Shown here: positions 8,742 to 16,686 of the stretch, piece by piece
How positions within the stretch are numbered: position 1 is the first letter of the stretch
Layout of the letters: every line of letters begins with the position of its first letter
From: QAMX01 sp003149835
GTDB lineage: Bacteria; Bacillota; Clostridia; Oscillospirales; QAMX01
Length of the DNA: 64,000 nucleotides
NCBI GenBank assembly: GCA_959600635.1
Contig: CAUGMN010000003.1
Coordinates: 7,348-71,347, forward strand
Direction: 5' to 3'
The notes under the pieces: generated by a model
What the model was told of the DNA's origin: nothing
Seen by the model: the letters and a program-made list of their open reading frames with translations, nothing else
Databases searched by the model: none
Translations under genes and position numbers: made by a program

Positions 8742-9010
8742 ATTCCTTCCTCCTGATATTTGGATATTCAGATCCTCTTTTGCGGATCGGTATCGCCTTA
8801 AAACGACATGGGCCGCTTCGCTGCGGCGTCCGGTTTTCAGCATAGACATGCTCCGGTTTTTGGGTTTTTCCACCCGTTCAGCCGCCGAATGCGCGCGTTA
8901 CACATTTCAGTGTTATTTGGTGTTAAAATGAAACATGAAATATTTTTAGCGACGCTTCATCGGTAAATAATAATTTTTTATTATGCCACAGTTCAAGGTC
9001 CAAAAGCTTT
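8742..9010 (-). other. Long structured 5' leader of the SLH surface-protein gene
   Basis: About 270 bases lie between the promoter and ATG 8741. On the minus strand four successive short hairpins can be drawn close to the gene: GGGT/ACCC, AGCAT/ATGCT, GCCGC/GCGGC and GATCC/GGATC. I compared it with the c-di-GMP-I, ykkC and purine consensus elements and found no match. It could be an unrecognised cis-regulator or just a long leader. Confidence 0.35.
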
Positions 9011-9016
9011 TTATTT

Positions 9017-9045
9017 ATTATAATCGCGCCCATCTTCCGTGTCAA
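9017..9045 (-). promoter_or_regulatory. Consensus promoter of the SLH surface-protein gene
   Basis: On the minus strand a perfect TTGACA (9045-9040) and a perfect TATAAT (9022-9017) have exactly 17 bases between them, the strongest promoter match in the window. It predicts high expression, as expected of an abundant wall protein. Confidence 0.8.
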
Positions 9046-9106
9046 ATCCCGTATGTCGCGAAAAAAGTTGATTTTTTCGTCGCTTTTTGCAATAAATGAA
9101 AGTTTA

Positions 9107-9117
9107 CCCCCCCCCCC
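9107..9117. repeat. Homopolymer tract of 11 C
   Basis: Eleven consecutive C within an AT-rich intergenic stretch, about 60 bases upstream of the -35 of the SLH gene. Tracts of this length slip readily during replication. Confidence 0.8.
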
Positions 9118-9315
9118 GTATTTTTATATTTTTTTATATTTTTTTGTTCATCTCTATTTGTCGTTTTTATTCTTTATTCGTCGTACGGGCGGGGGTTTTT
9201 ATGCGGGCGGGCAATCGTTGGCGCCGTGCTGCGGCATACTGCCCGCCCGCAGATCATATAGTGGATATAGCGCCCGGTCCGCCGATACAAAATCCGTGCA
9301 AACGGCCGGTGGATG

Positions 9316-9324
9316 TGGTATAAT
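9316..9324 (+). promoter_or_regulatory. Extended -10 promoter of the flavoprotein gene
   Basis: TGG directly precedes TATAAT (9319-9324). No good -35 is present at 17 bases, which fits an extended -10 promoter. The start codon is about 100 bases downstream, after a small GTTCCC/GGGAAC hairpin. Confidence 0.5.
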
Positions 9325-9425
9325 ATTTTTGACTGTAACCCTGTGTCCCGCTCCGCCTTAGCCGTTCCCGGCAGGGAACGGAGCGGCGGCCGGAATCCAG
9401 ACAAATCGATTGGAGGAACGAAACG

Positions 9426-10049
9426 ATGAAGGTTTTGCTGATTAACGGCAGTCCGCACGAGCGGGGCTGTACCTATACCGCGCTGTCCGAGGTCGCCGCC
9501 GCGCTTGAACGCGAGGGAGTCGGAACGGAAATCGTCCACATCGGCGGCGGCGCCATCGCCGGCTGTTCCGGCTGCGGCGGCTGCCGAAAGGGCGGCGGCT
9601 GTATTCACCAAAACGACAGCGTCAACCGGATTTCGCAGAAAGCCATGGAGAGCGACGGCTTCGTCATCGGCTCGCCCGTCCACTATGCGGCCGCCTCCGG
9701 CGCGCTTACCGCGCTGCTCGACCGCTGCTTCTATTCCAACAGCGCGGCCTTTGCGTATAAGCCCGCGGCCTGCGTGCTCTCGTGCCGCCGCGCCGGGGCG
9801 ACGGCGGCGTTTGAACAGCTCAACAAGTATTTTACGATCTCAAATATGCCCGTGGTTTCCTCTAATTATTGGAACATGGTGCACGGCAACACGCCCGAAG
9901 AGGTCCGTCAGGATCTCGAAGGCATGCAGATCATGCGCATCCTCGGCAGAAACATGGCGTGGCTGCTCAAATGTATCGACGCGGGCAAGCAAAACGGCGT
10001 CGGCCGCCCGGAGAGCGAGCCGAAAATCAGGACGAATTTCATCCGCTGA
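9426..10049 (+). CDS. Flavodoxin-fold NAD(P)H-dependent FMN reductase / iron-sulfur flavoprotein-like
   Basis: A 207-residue soluble protein. MKVLLINGSPHERGCTYTAL is the FMN phosphate-binding loop of the NADPH-dependent FMN reductase (flavodoxin-like) family. GSPVHYAAASGALTALLDR is the second flavin-contact segment. A Cys-rich element, CSGCGGCRKGGGC (about residues 43-55), is the position where iron-sulfur flavoproteins bind a cluster, so electron transfer is likely. The partner is unknown. ATG 9426 follows GGAGG. It is monocistronic, ending at a strong bidirectional terminator. Confidence 0.88.
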   Translation: MKVLLINGSPHERGCTYTALSEVAAALEREGVGTEIVHIGGGAIAGCSGCGGCRKGGGCIHQNDSVNRISQKAMESDGFVIGSPVHYAAASGALTALLDRCFYSNSAAFAYKPAACVLSCRRAGATAAFEQLNKYFTISNMPVVSSNYWNMVHGNTPEEVRQDLEGMQIMRILGRNMAWLLKCIDAGKQNGVGRPESEPKIRTNFIR

Positions 10050-10135
10050 GCCGCGCCGTCCGGCGCGCCGGAGCGGAGCGGCGGGACGGAGACGGCCGCC
10101 GCGGCAGCTTCACGCCATCTGCCTAAAATAGAAAG

Positions 10136-10180
10136 CAAAAACGCGCCGGGGAAAGCGCTTTTCCCCGGCGCGTTTTCTGA
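10136..10180. terminator. Bidirectional terminator
   Basis: A 14-bp stem (10141-10154 with 10160-10173) is flanked by AAAAA on the left and TTTT on the right. It therefore serves both the flavoprotein gene (+) and the convergent HD gene (-). Confidence 0.85.
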
Positions 10181-10228
10181 TTTTATTGTTATCTGCCGCC
10201 GCCAACGAGACGACGCCCGCAGAACCGC

Positions 10229-10657
10229 TCAGGCATTCAGGATTGCTAACGCCGACCGGTATTTTTCAGCGCGTTTCAAGTCTTTTTCGGTGATGCGGTC
10301 CAGCCTTGTCAGATCCAAATTGTGCGTCAGATCGGCAATCTTCACTCTTCTGGCAAGGTCGTTTTCCCTGATTTTCCGGACGTAATCAAGGTACGGAACG
10401 CTTTTGTCATGCGTCATCAGCGCAACTGCGGCCACGACCTCATCCGGAAAGCCCATCGCCCTTAAAGCCTGAAAGGTGACGTCCGTATCTTCAACGATGT
10501 CATGGAGCAGCGCGACGCAGGCGGAAGCTTCATCCGTCATGGACTCCGCGACATGGAAGGGATGAAAGGGATACGGTATACCGCACTGATCCGATTGACC
10601 CTTATGCTTCTCAAAGCACAGCTTCATCGCCTTCTTCGTCAATTCCGTATAAATCAT
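10229..10657 (-). CDS. HD-domain phosphohydrolase, RelA/SpoT N-domain-like
   Basis: A 142-residue protein matching the HD hydrolase half of RelA/SpoT enzymes. A histidine-rich entry (PFHPFHVAESM) is followed by the paired HD in ALLHDIVEDTDVTFQAL, and ADLTHNLDLTRLD provides the distal metal ligand. No synthetase, TGS or ACT domain is present. By analogy with small alarmone hydrolases (Mesh1-like) it may hydrolyse (p)ppGpp or a related nucleotide, but the substrate is inferred. GGGGG lies upstream of ATG 10657. It stands alone, convergent with the flavoprotein gene. Confidence 0.8.
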   Translation of the reverse strand: MIYTELTKKAMKLCFEKHKGQSDQCGIPYPFHPFHVAESMTDEASACVALLHDIVEDTDVTFQALRAMGFPDEVVAAVALMTHDKSVPYLDYVRKIRENDLARRVKIADLTHNLDLTRLDRITEKDLKRAEKYRSALAILNA

Positions 10658-10805
10658 CGTTCCGATTCCCCCAGTCGTCTGCCGCTCCCTTTACAGATTG
10701 ATTATATCGGTCTGTTTCAGCGATGTCAACAGCCTTCATCCGGTTTCTGTGAAAAAATTCGTTTCCGGCAGAATACCTCGCAGAGTTTCCCGGAGAGATA
10801 TAAGC

Positions 10806-10830
10806 GGCGCGCGGCTCTTAGCCGCGCGCC
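10806..10830. other. GC-rich hairpin downstream of the opp operon
   Basis: An 11-bp perfect stem (10806-10816 with 10820-10830) and a 3-base loop lie 50 bases past the last opp gene. No U-tract follows on the minus strand (an A-run follows on the plus strand), so it may stabilise the mRNA end rather than terminate it. Confidence 0.45.
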
Positions 10831-10879
10831 GAAAAAATTCGCATAAGCCTTACGGGCAGAAATCCGCCTCTTTCAACGC

Positions 10880-11092
10880 TCAATGAAAAAAGAACAGATA
10901 TCCGACGCCGGCCATAGCCAGCAGGATCAACAGCACCACGGGGACAATGACCAGCAGCGCCGACAGAATCATCGCCAGAAGATCGCCCTTTTCCATGCTG
11001 TCTTTCAGCGGCGGCTGCTCCGTTTCGCCGTTTTTCCGCTTTTTGTCGCGCAGCGCGTTGAGCTGACCCTCAAATTTTCTGCGGAAAAGCAT
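10880..11092 (-). CDS. Small membrane protein, last gene of the opp operon
   Basis: A 70-residue protein with a charged cytoplasmic-type N-terminal half and one long hydrophobic helix (about residues 40-67), ending in FFFH. AGGAAGGG precedes ATG 11092, and the gap from the oppF stop is only 27 bases, so it is cotranscribed with the transporter. I do not recognise the family. Its place suggests an accessory subunit or stabiliser of the transporter, which is inference from position. Confidence 0.65.
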   Translation of the reverse strand: MLFRRKFEGQLNALRDKKRKNGETEQPPLKDSMEKGDLLAMILSALLVIVPVVLLILLAMAGVGYLFFFH

Positions 11093-11119
11093 CGCGTCCG
11101 TCCCTTCCTCTCCCGCCGC

Positions 11120-12649
11120 TCACGCTTCGCCGCGCTTGATTTCCTCGGCGCGGTGGCATGCGACGAAATGCTCCGGTTTCAGCTCGCGCCATTCGGGCGC
11201 GACGTGCCGGCAGATCTCGGCGCAGTAGGCACAGCGCGTGTGGAATTTGCAGCCCTGCGGCGGATTGACAGGGCTGGGGATGTCGCCTTCCAGAATGACG
11301 AGATCCTTGCCGCCGTCCGCGTCTGTGGTCGGGATCGCCGCCAGCAGCGCCTGCGTATACGGGTGAAGCGGGTCGGCAAAGATCTCCCCCGAGGCCGCCA
11401 GCTCGACCATATTCCCCAGATACATCACGCCGATACGGTCGCTGATGTATTTGACGACCGAGAGGTCATGCGTGATAAAGAGATAGGTCAGGTTTTGCTG
11501 CTCGCGCAGATCCTGCAAAAGGTTGATAATCTGCGACTGAATCGAAACGTCGAGCGCGGAGACCGCCTCGTCGCAGACGATGAATTTCGGCCGCACCGCG
11601 AGGCTGCGCGCGATGCCGATGCGCTGGCGCTGTCCGCCCGAAAACTGGTGCGGATAGCGGTGCAGAAAGTACGGCTGCAAGCCGCACTCGTCCATGACCC
11701 GCAGCACCTCCTCCTGCATCCGCTCGTCGTTTTTTCTGAAATAGCCGTGCGCGAGCATTCCCTCGCCAACGATCTGTCCGACCGTCATGCGCGGGTTCAG
11801 CGACGAATACGGGTCTTGGAAAATCAGCTGCAAGTCGCAGCGCAGCGCGCGCATCTCCTCGGTCGTGAGCCGCGCCAGATCGATGCCGTCGTCGAGATAA
11901 GCTTCGTACCGTGCAAACTCGGCGTTGCCCGCATAGGCGGCGCGCATGGAATCAATCTTCGCCTCAGCCGCGCCCAGCTCCGCGTCGATTGCGCCGAGCG
12001 CTTTGTCGGCCGCGGCGAGCGCGGCGTCAAGGCGTTTCAGCTTTTCTCCGCCCTTTCCGCTCTTCTGACACCGGTAGGCGCAGTCGTCATGATCGAGCTG
12101 GAGTTTCTTTTTCCGGTTCAGCGCGTCGCGCCGTTTGAGGCTGAGGCGGTAAACGGCCATGAACGCCTCCTCCACCGGCCGGTAGTCCTCGGCAATCAGG
12201 AAACCGCCGATGAGATTGGCGAGATCGAGCAGAGCGTCGTGCGCCTCCTTGACGGCGCGGTCGTATGCATCGTGCAGCTTGAAGCGGCCCTGTTCGTCGG
12301 CCTCGTCATAGAGCTTTTTCATCGCGTCGCGCTTGGATTCGCAGATTTGCAGCTGTCTGCGCTTTTTCGTCAGGCTTTTCAGCGTTTTTTTCACATACTT
12401 CGGCGCGATGTCTTTCAGGGAGCGGCCGTAATACATGGTGCGCCCGTCGGTCTGGCGGTAGAGCTGCAAAAGCGTCCGGCCGAGCGTCGACTTTCCGCAG
12501 CCCGACTCGCCGACCAGCCCGAAGACCTCGCCCTCGTAGATATCGACGGATATCCCGTCGTTGGCCTTGACATAGAGGCCGCGCTTTTTCAGCGGAAAAT
12601 ACTGTTTCAGTCCGCTGATGCGCAGCAGAACCTTTTTATCGTTCGCCAT
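11120..12649 (-). CDS. oppF: Oligopeptide ABC transporter ATP-binding protein OppF with large insert
   Basis: One of the two ATPases energising oligopeptide import. Walker A GESGCGKST is near residues 47-55, the Q-loop LIFQDPYSSLNPRMTV near 275-290, the signature FSGGQRQRIGIARSL near 336-350, Walker B FIVCDEAVSALD near 356-367, and the switch His in FITHD near 391. The C-terminal oligopeptide-transporter region with clustered Cys (CKFHTRCAYCAEIC) is present. At 509 residues it is about 170 longer than usual. The extra stretch, residues 85-262, lies between Walker A and the Q-loop and is Lys/Glu/Ala rich with helical, coiled-coil character. The ATG overlaps the end of oppD by 14 bases, indicating coupled translation. 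Confidence 0.93.
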   Translation of the reverse strand: MANDKKVLLRISGLKQYFPLKKRGLYVKANDGISVDIYEGEVFGLVGESGCGKSTLGRTLLQLYRQTDGRTMYYGRSLKDIAPKYVKKTLKSLTKKRRQLQICESKRDAMKKLYDEADEQGRFKLHDAYDRAVKEAHDALLDLANLIGGFLIAEDYRPVEEAFMAVYRLSLKRRDALNRKKKLQLDHDDCAYRCQKSGKGGEKLKRLDAALAAADKALGAIDAELGAAEAKIDSMRAAYAGNAEFARYEAYLDDGIDLARLTTEEMRALRCDLQLIFQDPYSSLNPRMTVGQIVGEGMLAHGYFRKNDERMQEEVLRVMDECGLQPYFLHRYPHQFSGGQRQRIGIARSLAVRPKFIVCDEAVSALDVSIQSQIINLLQDLREQQNLTYLFITHDLSVVKYISDRIGVMYLGNMVELAASGEIFADPLHPYTQALLAAIPTTDADGGKDLVILEGDIPSPVNPPQGCKFHTRCAYCAEICRHVAPEWRELKPEHFVACHRAEEIKRGEA

Positions 12650-13628
12650 GCCTGTCCTCCTCCCTCGGATAGAAGCAGCGGATCTGCTGAACGTCGGAAA
12701 CCTTCGTCAGTTCCGGCTCCTCCTCGCGGCACCGCTCGGTCGCAAACTTGCAGCGAGGCGCGAATTTACAGCCTTTCGGCAGGTCGAGCGGATGCGGCAC
12801 GGCGCCCGGAATCGCTTCCAGCCGGACGTTCATGGGCGTATCCAGCCGCGGGACCGACATCATCAGGTCGTGCGTATAGGGGTGCGAGTATTCCGGCTTG
12901 GAAAACAGCACGCGCGCGGGCGACATCTCGACGACCTGCCCGCAGTACATGACCGCCACGTCGTCGGCCATCTGGTTGATCACGCCCAAATCGTGGGTGA
13001 TAAACAGAATCGACGTGCCGTGCTCCTTTTTGAGGTCGTTCATCAGTTTTAAAATCTGCGCCTGAATCGTGACGTCAAGGGCGGTCGTCGGCTCGTCCGC
13101 GATCAGCAGCTTGGGGCGGCATGCGAGCGCCATGGCGATCATCACGCGCTGCCGCATTCCGCCGGAGAGCTGATGCGGATACTGCCTGGCGACGATTTCG
13201 GGGTTGGGAATTTTGACGTCGGCGAGCATCTCGACAACGCGCTTCTCCGCCTCTTTTTTGGAAAGCCCCTGATGGATCAGAAACGGCTCCTGCATCTGGC
13301 GCATGATTGTAAAGACCGGATTCAGGCTCGTCATCGGCTCCTGAAAGATCACAGAGATATCGTTGCCGCGGATCTTGTACATCTGCTCGATGCTCAGCTT
13401 TGTGAGGTCGGTGCCGTTGAAGAGGATTTCGCCGCTGTCGATATAGCCGTTGCCGTCGAGCAGGCGCAGAATGCTCATCGCTGAGACGCTCTTGCCCGAG
13501 CCGGATTCGCCGACGACGCCGAGCGTTTTCCCCGCCTCGACGCTGTACGAGACGTCGTTGACCGCCTTAACGGTGCCGCGCCGCGTTTTGAAGAAGGTTT
13601 TCAGATGTTTTAATTCCAAAAGCGCCAT
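12636..13628 (-). CDS. oppD: Oligopeptide ABC transporter ATP-binding protein OppD
   Basis: 330 residues, normal length. Walker A GESGSGKSV, Q-loop VIFQEPMTSLNPVFTI, signature LSGGMRQRVMIAMAL, Walker B LLIADEPTTALD and switch His LFITHD are all intact. The C-terminal oligopeptide domain has the GCKFAPRCKFA motif. It pairs with OppF to hydrolyse ATP for peptide import. A TTG at 13634 would leave only one base after GGGAGGAG, whereas ATG 13628 has 7, so ATG 13628 is chosen. It lies 14 bases after oppC and overlaps oppF. Confidence 0.95.
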   Translation of the reverse strand: MALLELKHLKTFFKTRRGTVKAVNDVSYSVEAGKTLGVVGESGSGKSVSAMSILRLLDGNGYIDSGEILFNGTDLTKLSIEQMYKIRGNDISVIFQEPMTSLNPVFTIMRQMQEPFLIHQGLSKKEAEKRVVEMLADVKIPNPEIVARQYPHQLSGGMRQRVMIAMALACRPKLLIADEPTTALDVTIQAQILKLMNDLKKEHGTSILFITHDLGVINQMADDVAVMYCGQVVEMSPARVLFSKPEYSHPYTHDLMMSVPRLDTPMNVRLEAIPGAVPHPLDLPKGCKFAPRCKFATERCREEEPELTKVSDVQQIRCFYPREEDRHGER

Positions 13629-13642
13629 ATCCAAACTCCTCC

Positions 13643-15484
13643 CTACCGTTCACGCGACTTTGGATCGATGGCGTCCCGCAGGCCGTCGCCGATGGTGTTG
13701 ATACAGATCGTACAGATGCCGAAGATCAGCGCCGTAAACACCCACTGCCACCAGTACTGCTGGATGACGATGGAGTTGTTCGCGCCTTTGAGCATGTTGC
13801 CCCAGGTCGGCTGCGGCGGCGAAACGCCGAAGCCGAGATAGGAGAGCGAGGATTCCGTCAGCATGCTCGTGGCAAAGTCGAGCGTGGCGCTGACGACGAC
13901 GATTGAAATCACGTTGGGCAGAATGTGCCGGAAGAGAATCTTGCGCTCGCGCACGCCCATGGCCTTTGCAGCGGTCACATATTCGCTCTCTCTCGCTGAG
14001 AAAATCTGCGCGCGCACCAGGCGGCAGATGCTCGTCCATGACAGCACGCCGAGAATCACCATAATCAGATAAATCCGCTGCGATTCGCTCATCAGCGAGC
14101 CGACCACCGCCGACATAATCATCGCAAACGGCAGGAACGGCAGACCGCCGACAATCTCGGCGACGCGCATGATCACCGTGTCGACCTTTCCGCCGAAGTA
14201 ACCGGCCAGAGAGCCGAGCAGAACGCCGATAATCGTCGAGATAATCACCGCGACGGCGCCGACCGTCATCGTCATACGGCCGCCGTTAATCAGGCGTGTC
14301 AAAACGTCGCGGCCGAGCCCGTCGGTGCCGAGAATATAGCCCTTCAAGCCCCATTTATACAGCTCGCCGCTCTCGGTAACCGCGTAATTCTGGTAATAGT
14401 CGGTATAAAAAGCGGCGGTCGTTTCCTTTGCAAGCCCGGACGGTACGCTCGCCTGGCCGAAGCTGTCGTCGCCCCAGCAGTAGAGCTTACCGGTATCGGT
14501 CAGAGCCGTATAGTGGTATTTCCCGCCCTGAATTTTCACAAATTTCCCGTCGGTCTGCTGGGGAATCTGCTGTTCGCCGTGCATGGTGTTGCCCCAGACC
14601 ACAATCGACCCGTCTTTCAGGAGCGCGGCGCAGCTCGAATCGCCGGCCGCGATGTCGACGACGTTGCCGCCGCTGGCAATCGCTTCCGGAATCGTCGAAA
14701 TCGAGCTGCTCTTCATGCCCGTAAAGGCGACGTTTCCGTCGTTGAGCAGCGAGATATAGCCAAACGAGGTCAGCGCTACCTTATCGATGCGGCCCTGAAA
14801 TTCCTCCTTGACCTTGGCATCCACGTTCAGCATGTTGCCCCACATATAGAGATAGCCGTCATGGGTGACGACCGCCGAGATCTGGTTTCCGGCTTCGAGC
14901 TGCTTGACGTCCTCCGCTTTCAATTTGCCGAGGGAGTTGGGCATGACGTCCTGCCCGTTCATCGTGGAGCCCCAGACGTAGAAGTCGCCTCTGTCGTCCA
15001 TGGCGACGACATGGTCGACGCCCGCCGCGACGCGGATAATTTTGGCGTTCTTCACCGCCGTTGGAATTTTGGCGACGTTGCGCGTGCGGCTCATCTTCGT
15101 CTTGCCCCATGTATAGACCGTGCCCTCGCTGTCTATGCCTACACCGAAGCGCGCGGACGCGGACAGCTGTACGATGTCCTTTTCCAGCGCCGACGGCACG
15201 CTCATCATGTTCTTTCCGGGCGCGATGTTGCTCTGCGAGTTGTCGCTGTATCCCAGATCAAGAGGAAAAAAGAGCGGTCCGATCATGACGAACAGGAAAA
15301 TCAGCAAAAAGACCACGAGCGCTGTCATCGCCAGCTTGTTGTGCAGAAAGTGCTTGATAATGGTTCGGATCGGGCTTTGAACCTGTTCTTCCTCAAAGAC
15401 GTTCATCTCATTCTGAGCGCCGAAAAACAGACGTCTGAACCACCCGAAACGCTTCGGATTCTTTTTCTTCTCGGATTTTTCCAT
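13643..15484 (-). CDS. oppC: OppC permease with an extracellular RCC1-type beta-propeller insert
   Basis: A 613-residue permease subunit, about twice the usual length. A cytoplasmic N-terminus and TM1 (about residues 51-74) are followed by an insert of about 280 residues, then the normal OppC core. The core resumes at LGTDGLGRDVLTR (about 385-397) with five further helices and the EAA loop (YVTAAKAMGVRERKILFRHILPN). The insert has seven RCC1-like repeats ending in xVYTWG, DFYVWG, YLYMWG, VAFTG, SIVVWG, KLYCWG and ELYKWG, each preceded by a VxxGxxH/S-type strand: the number needed for one complete seven-bladed propeller. TM1 directionality puts it outside the cell, where the OppA lipoprotein docks. 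AGGGG 7 bases before ATG 15484 decides the start over GTG 15499. Confidence 0.92.
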   Translation of the reverse strand: MEKSEKKKNPKRFGWFRRLFFGAQNEMNVFEEEQVQSPIRTIIKHFLHNKLAMTALVVFLLIFLFVMIGPLFFPLDLGYSDNSQSNIAPGKNMMSVPSALEKDIVQLSASARFGVGIDSEGTVYTWGKTKMSRTRNVAKIPTAVKNAKIIRVAAGVDHVVAMDDRGDFYVWGSTMNGQDVMPNSLGKLKAEDVKQLEAGNQISAVVTHDGYLYMWGNMLNVDAKVKEEFQGRIDKVALTSFGYISLLNDGNVAFTGMKSSSISTIPEAIASGGNVVDIAAGDSSCAALLKDGSIVVWGNTMHGEQQIPQQTDGKFVKIQGGKYHYTALTDTGKLYCWGDDSFGQASVPSGLAKETTAAFYTDYYQNYAVTESGELYKWGLKGYILGTDGLGRDVLTRLINGGRMTMTVGAVAVIISTIIGVLLGSLAGYFGGKVDTVIMRVAEIVGGLPFLPFAMIMSAVVGSLMSESQRIYLIMVILGVLSWTSICRLVRAQIFSARESEYVTAAKAMGVRERKILFRHILPNVISIVVVSATLDFATSMLTESSLSYLGFGVSPPQPTWGNMLKGANNSIVIQQYWWQWVFTALIFGICTICINTIGDGLRDAIDPKSRER

Positions 15485-15495
15485 AGCTTTTCCCC

Positions 15496-16485
15496 TCACT
15501 TGTCAACCCGGACGCGCGGGTCGACGAGTCCGTAGCTGAGATCCGTCAGCAGGATTCCGACAAGGCTGACGACCGTGTAAAACATCTGCATGGCAAGCAC
15601 GAGCTCATAGTCCTGATTGGTCAGCCCGTTATAATACAAAACGCCCATGCCGTTGAGGGCAAACGTCGTCTCGATGATGATGGAACCGCTGAAAATGCTC
15701 AGGAACCATCCGATCACCAGCGTGATAACCGGCAGCAGCGCGTTCCGCCACGCGTGGGAGTAAATCACGACCTTTTCGCGCAGGCCCTTGGCCCGCGCCG
15801 TGCGCACATAGTCCATGCTGAGCGCCTCGATCATGGAAGCGCGGACGTAGCGCGTCATGCCGCCCAGCGAAGCCATGGTCATAACGATCAGCGGCAGCGC
15901 GATGTAGTAGAGCTTATCGACGAAAGCGCGCAGCCCCGTATAGGAGGAGCCGGGCGTTTTGATGCCGCTGACCGGAAAAATCTGGATCAGCACGCAGAAG
16001 AGATAGATCATAATCAGCGCGATAATATAAATCGGGATACTGTATCCGACGATCGAGCTGACCTGCACGGCGTTGTCGAACTTCGAGCCCCGTTTGACCG
16101 CGCAGCGGATCCCGAGCGGAATCGTAATCGCCAGCGCCAGAATCGTTGAGAAAATGTTGATGAAAATCGTCGTCTTCATCGGTTCCTTAATGACGTTGAC
16201 GACCTCCGTCTTATAAAAGCTGGATGTGCCGAAATCTCCGGTAATCAGGTTTCCAAACCATTTCCCGAAGCGGGCGATCATCGGATCGTTGAGGCCGAGC
16301 CGTTCCCTTGCGGCCTGATATTCCTGCTCATAGGTGCCCGATTTAATCAGCTCCTGCCGGCGGCTTTCCAGTTCCGCGCGCGCCGGGTCGCCGGGGATCA
16401 GGTTGTACAGATAAAACATCAGAAAGCCGATCACCGTAAAAACTATGGCGATGTACAACAGCCGTTTTAAAATGTATTTCGTCAT
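15496..16485 (-). CDS. oppB: Oligopeptide ABC transporter permease OppB
   Basis: A 329-residue membrane permease of usual length with six hydrophobic helices. The N-terminus MTKYILKRLLYIAIVFTVIG and the following NLIPGDPA are typical of OppB/DppB. The EAA loop reads YVRTARAKGLREKVVIYSHAWRNALLP, and the C-terminus DLSYGLVDPRVRV is diagnostic. With OppC it forms the membrane channel. The stop overlaps the region just before oppC, so translation is probably coupled. Confidence 0.95.
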   Translation of the reverse strand: MTKYILKRLLYIAIVFTVIGFLMFYLYNLIPGDPARAELESRRQELIKSGTYEQEYQAARERLGLNDPMIARFGKWFGNLITGDFGTSSFYKTEVVNVIKEPMKTTIFINIFSTILALAITIPLGIRCAVKRGSKFDNAVQVSSIVGYSIPIYIIALIMIYLFCVLIQIFPVSGIKTPGSSYTGLRAFVDKLYYIALPLIVMTMASLGGMTRYVRASMIEALSMDYVRTARAKGLREKVVIYSHAWRNALLPVITLVIGWFLSIFSGSIIIETTFALNGMGVLYYNGLTNQDYELVLAMQMFYTVVSLVGILLTDLSYGLVDPRVRVDK

Positions 16486-16554
16486 CCGATCACCAAATTT
16501 CTAAAAATAATCCTGTTATATGGGGCAGGCAGCGGAGCCATTTCTTTGCCGGCG

Positions 16555-16646
16555 CCGTTCCTTTTGCTTTCGAAGCCGCGCTCTGCCGGCTCCGAAAGCA
16601 AAAGGAACGGGGAAGGACGGCTCGTTTGATCGTCCCTCCCCGTCGA
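16555..16646 (-). promoter_or_regulatory. Overlapping alternative hairpins between oppA and oppB
   Basis: Hairpin 1 has an 18-bp perfect stem (16555-16572 with 16593-16610) with an inner AGCCG/CGGCT stem. Hairpin 2 pairs about 16607-16620 with 16634-16646. They share 16607-16610. In the minus-strand RNA hairpin 2 forms first and is followed by CCUUUUGCUUU, like a leaky terminator after oppA. Hairpin 1 forms next and would compete with it. This could lower oppBCDF expression relative to the abundant binding protein. Confidence 0.5.
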
Positions 16647-16686
16647 ATTGCGTCAGCAGGTTATGCCAATTTGATCTGATTGCTGT

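Noticed and set aside
8742..9010. c-di-GMP-I riboswitch in the SLH leader
   Set aside because: A GGACGC string is present, but GGCAAACC, GGGACGCAAAGC and the tetraloop receptor are missing, unlike the clear case at 55.7 kb.
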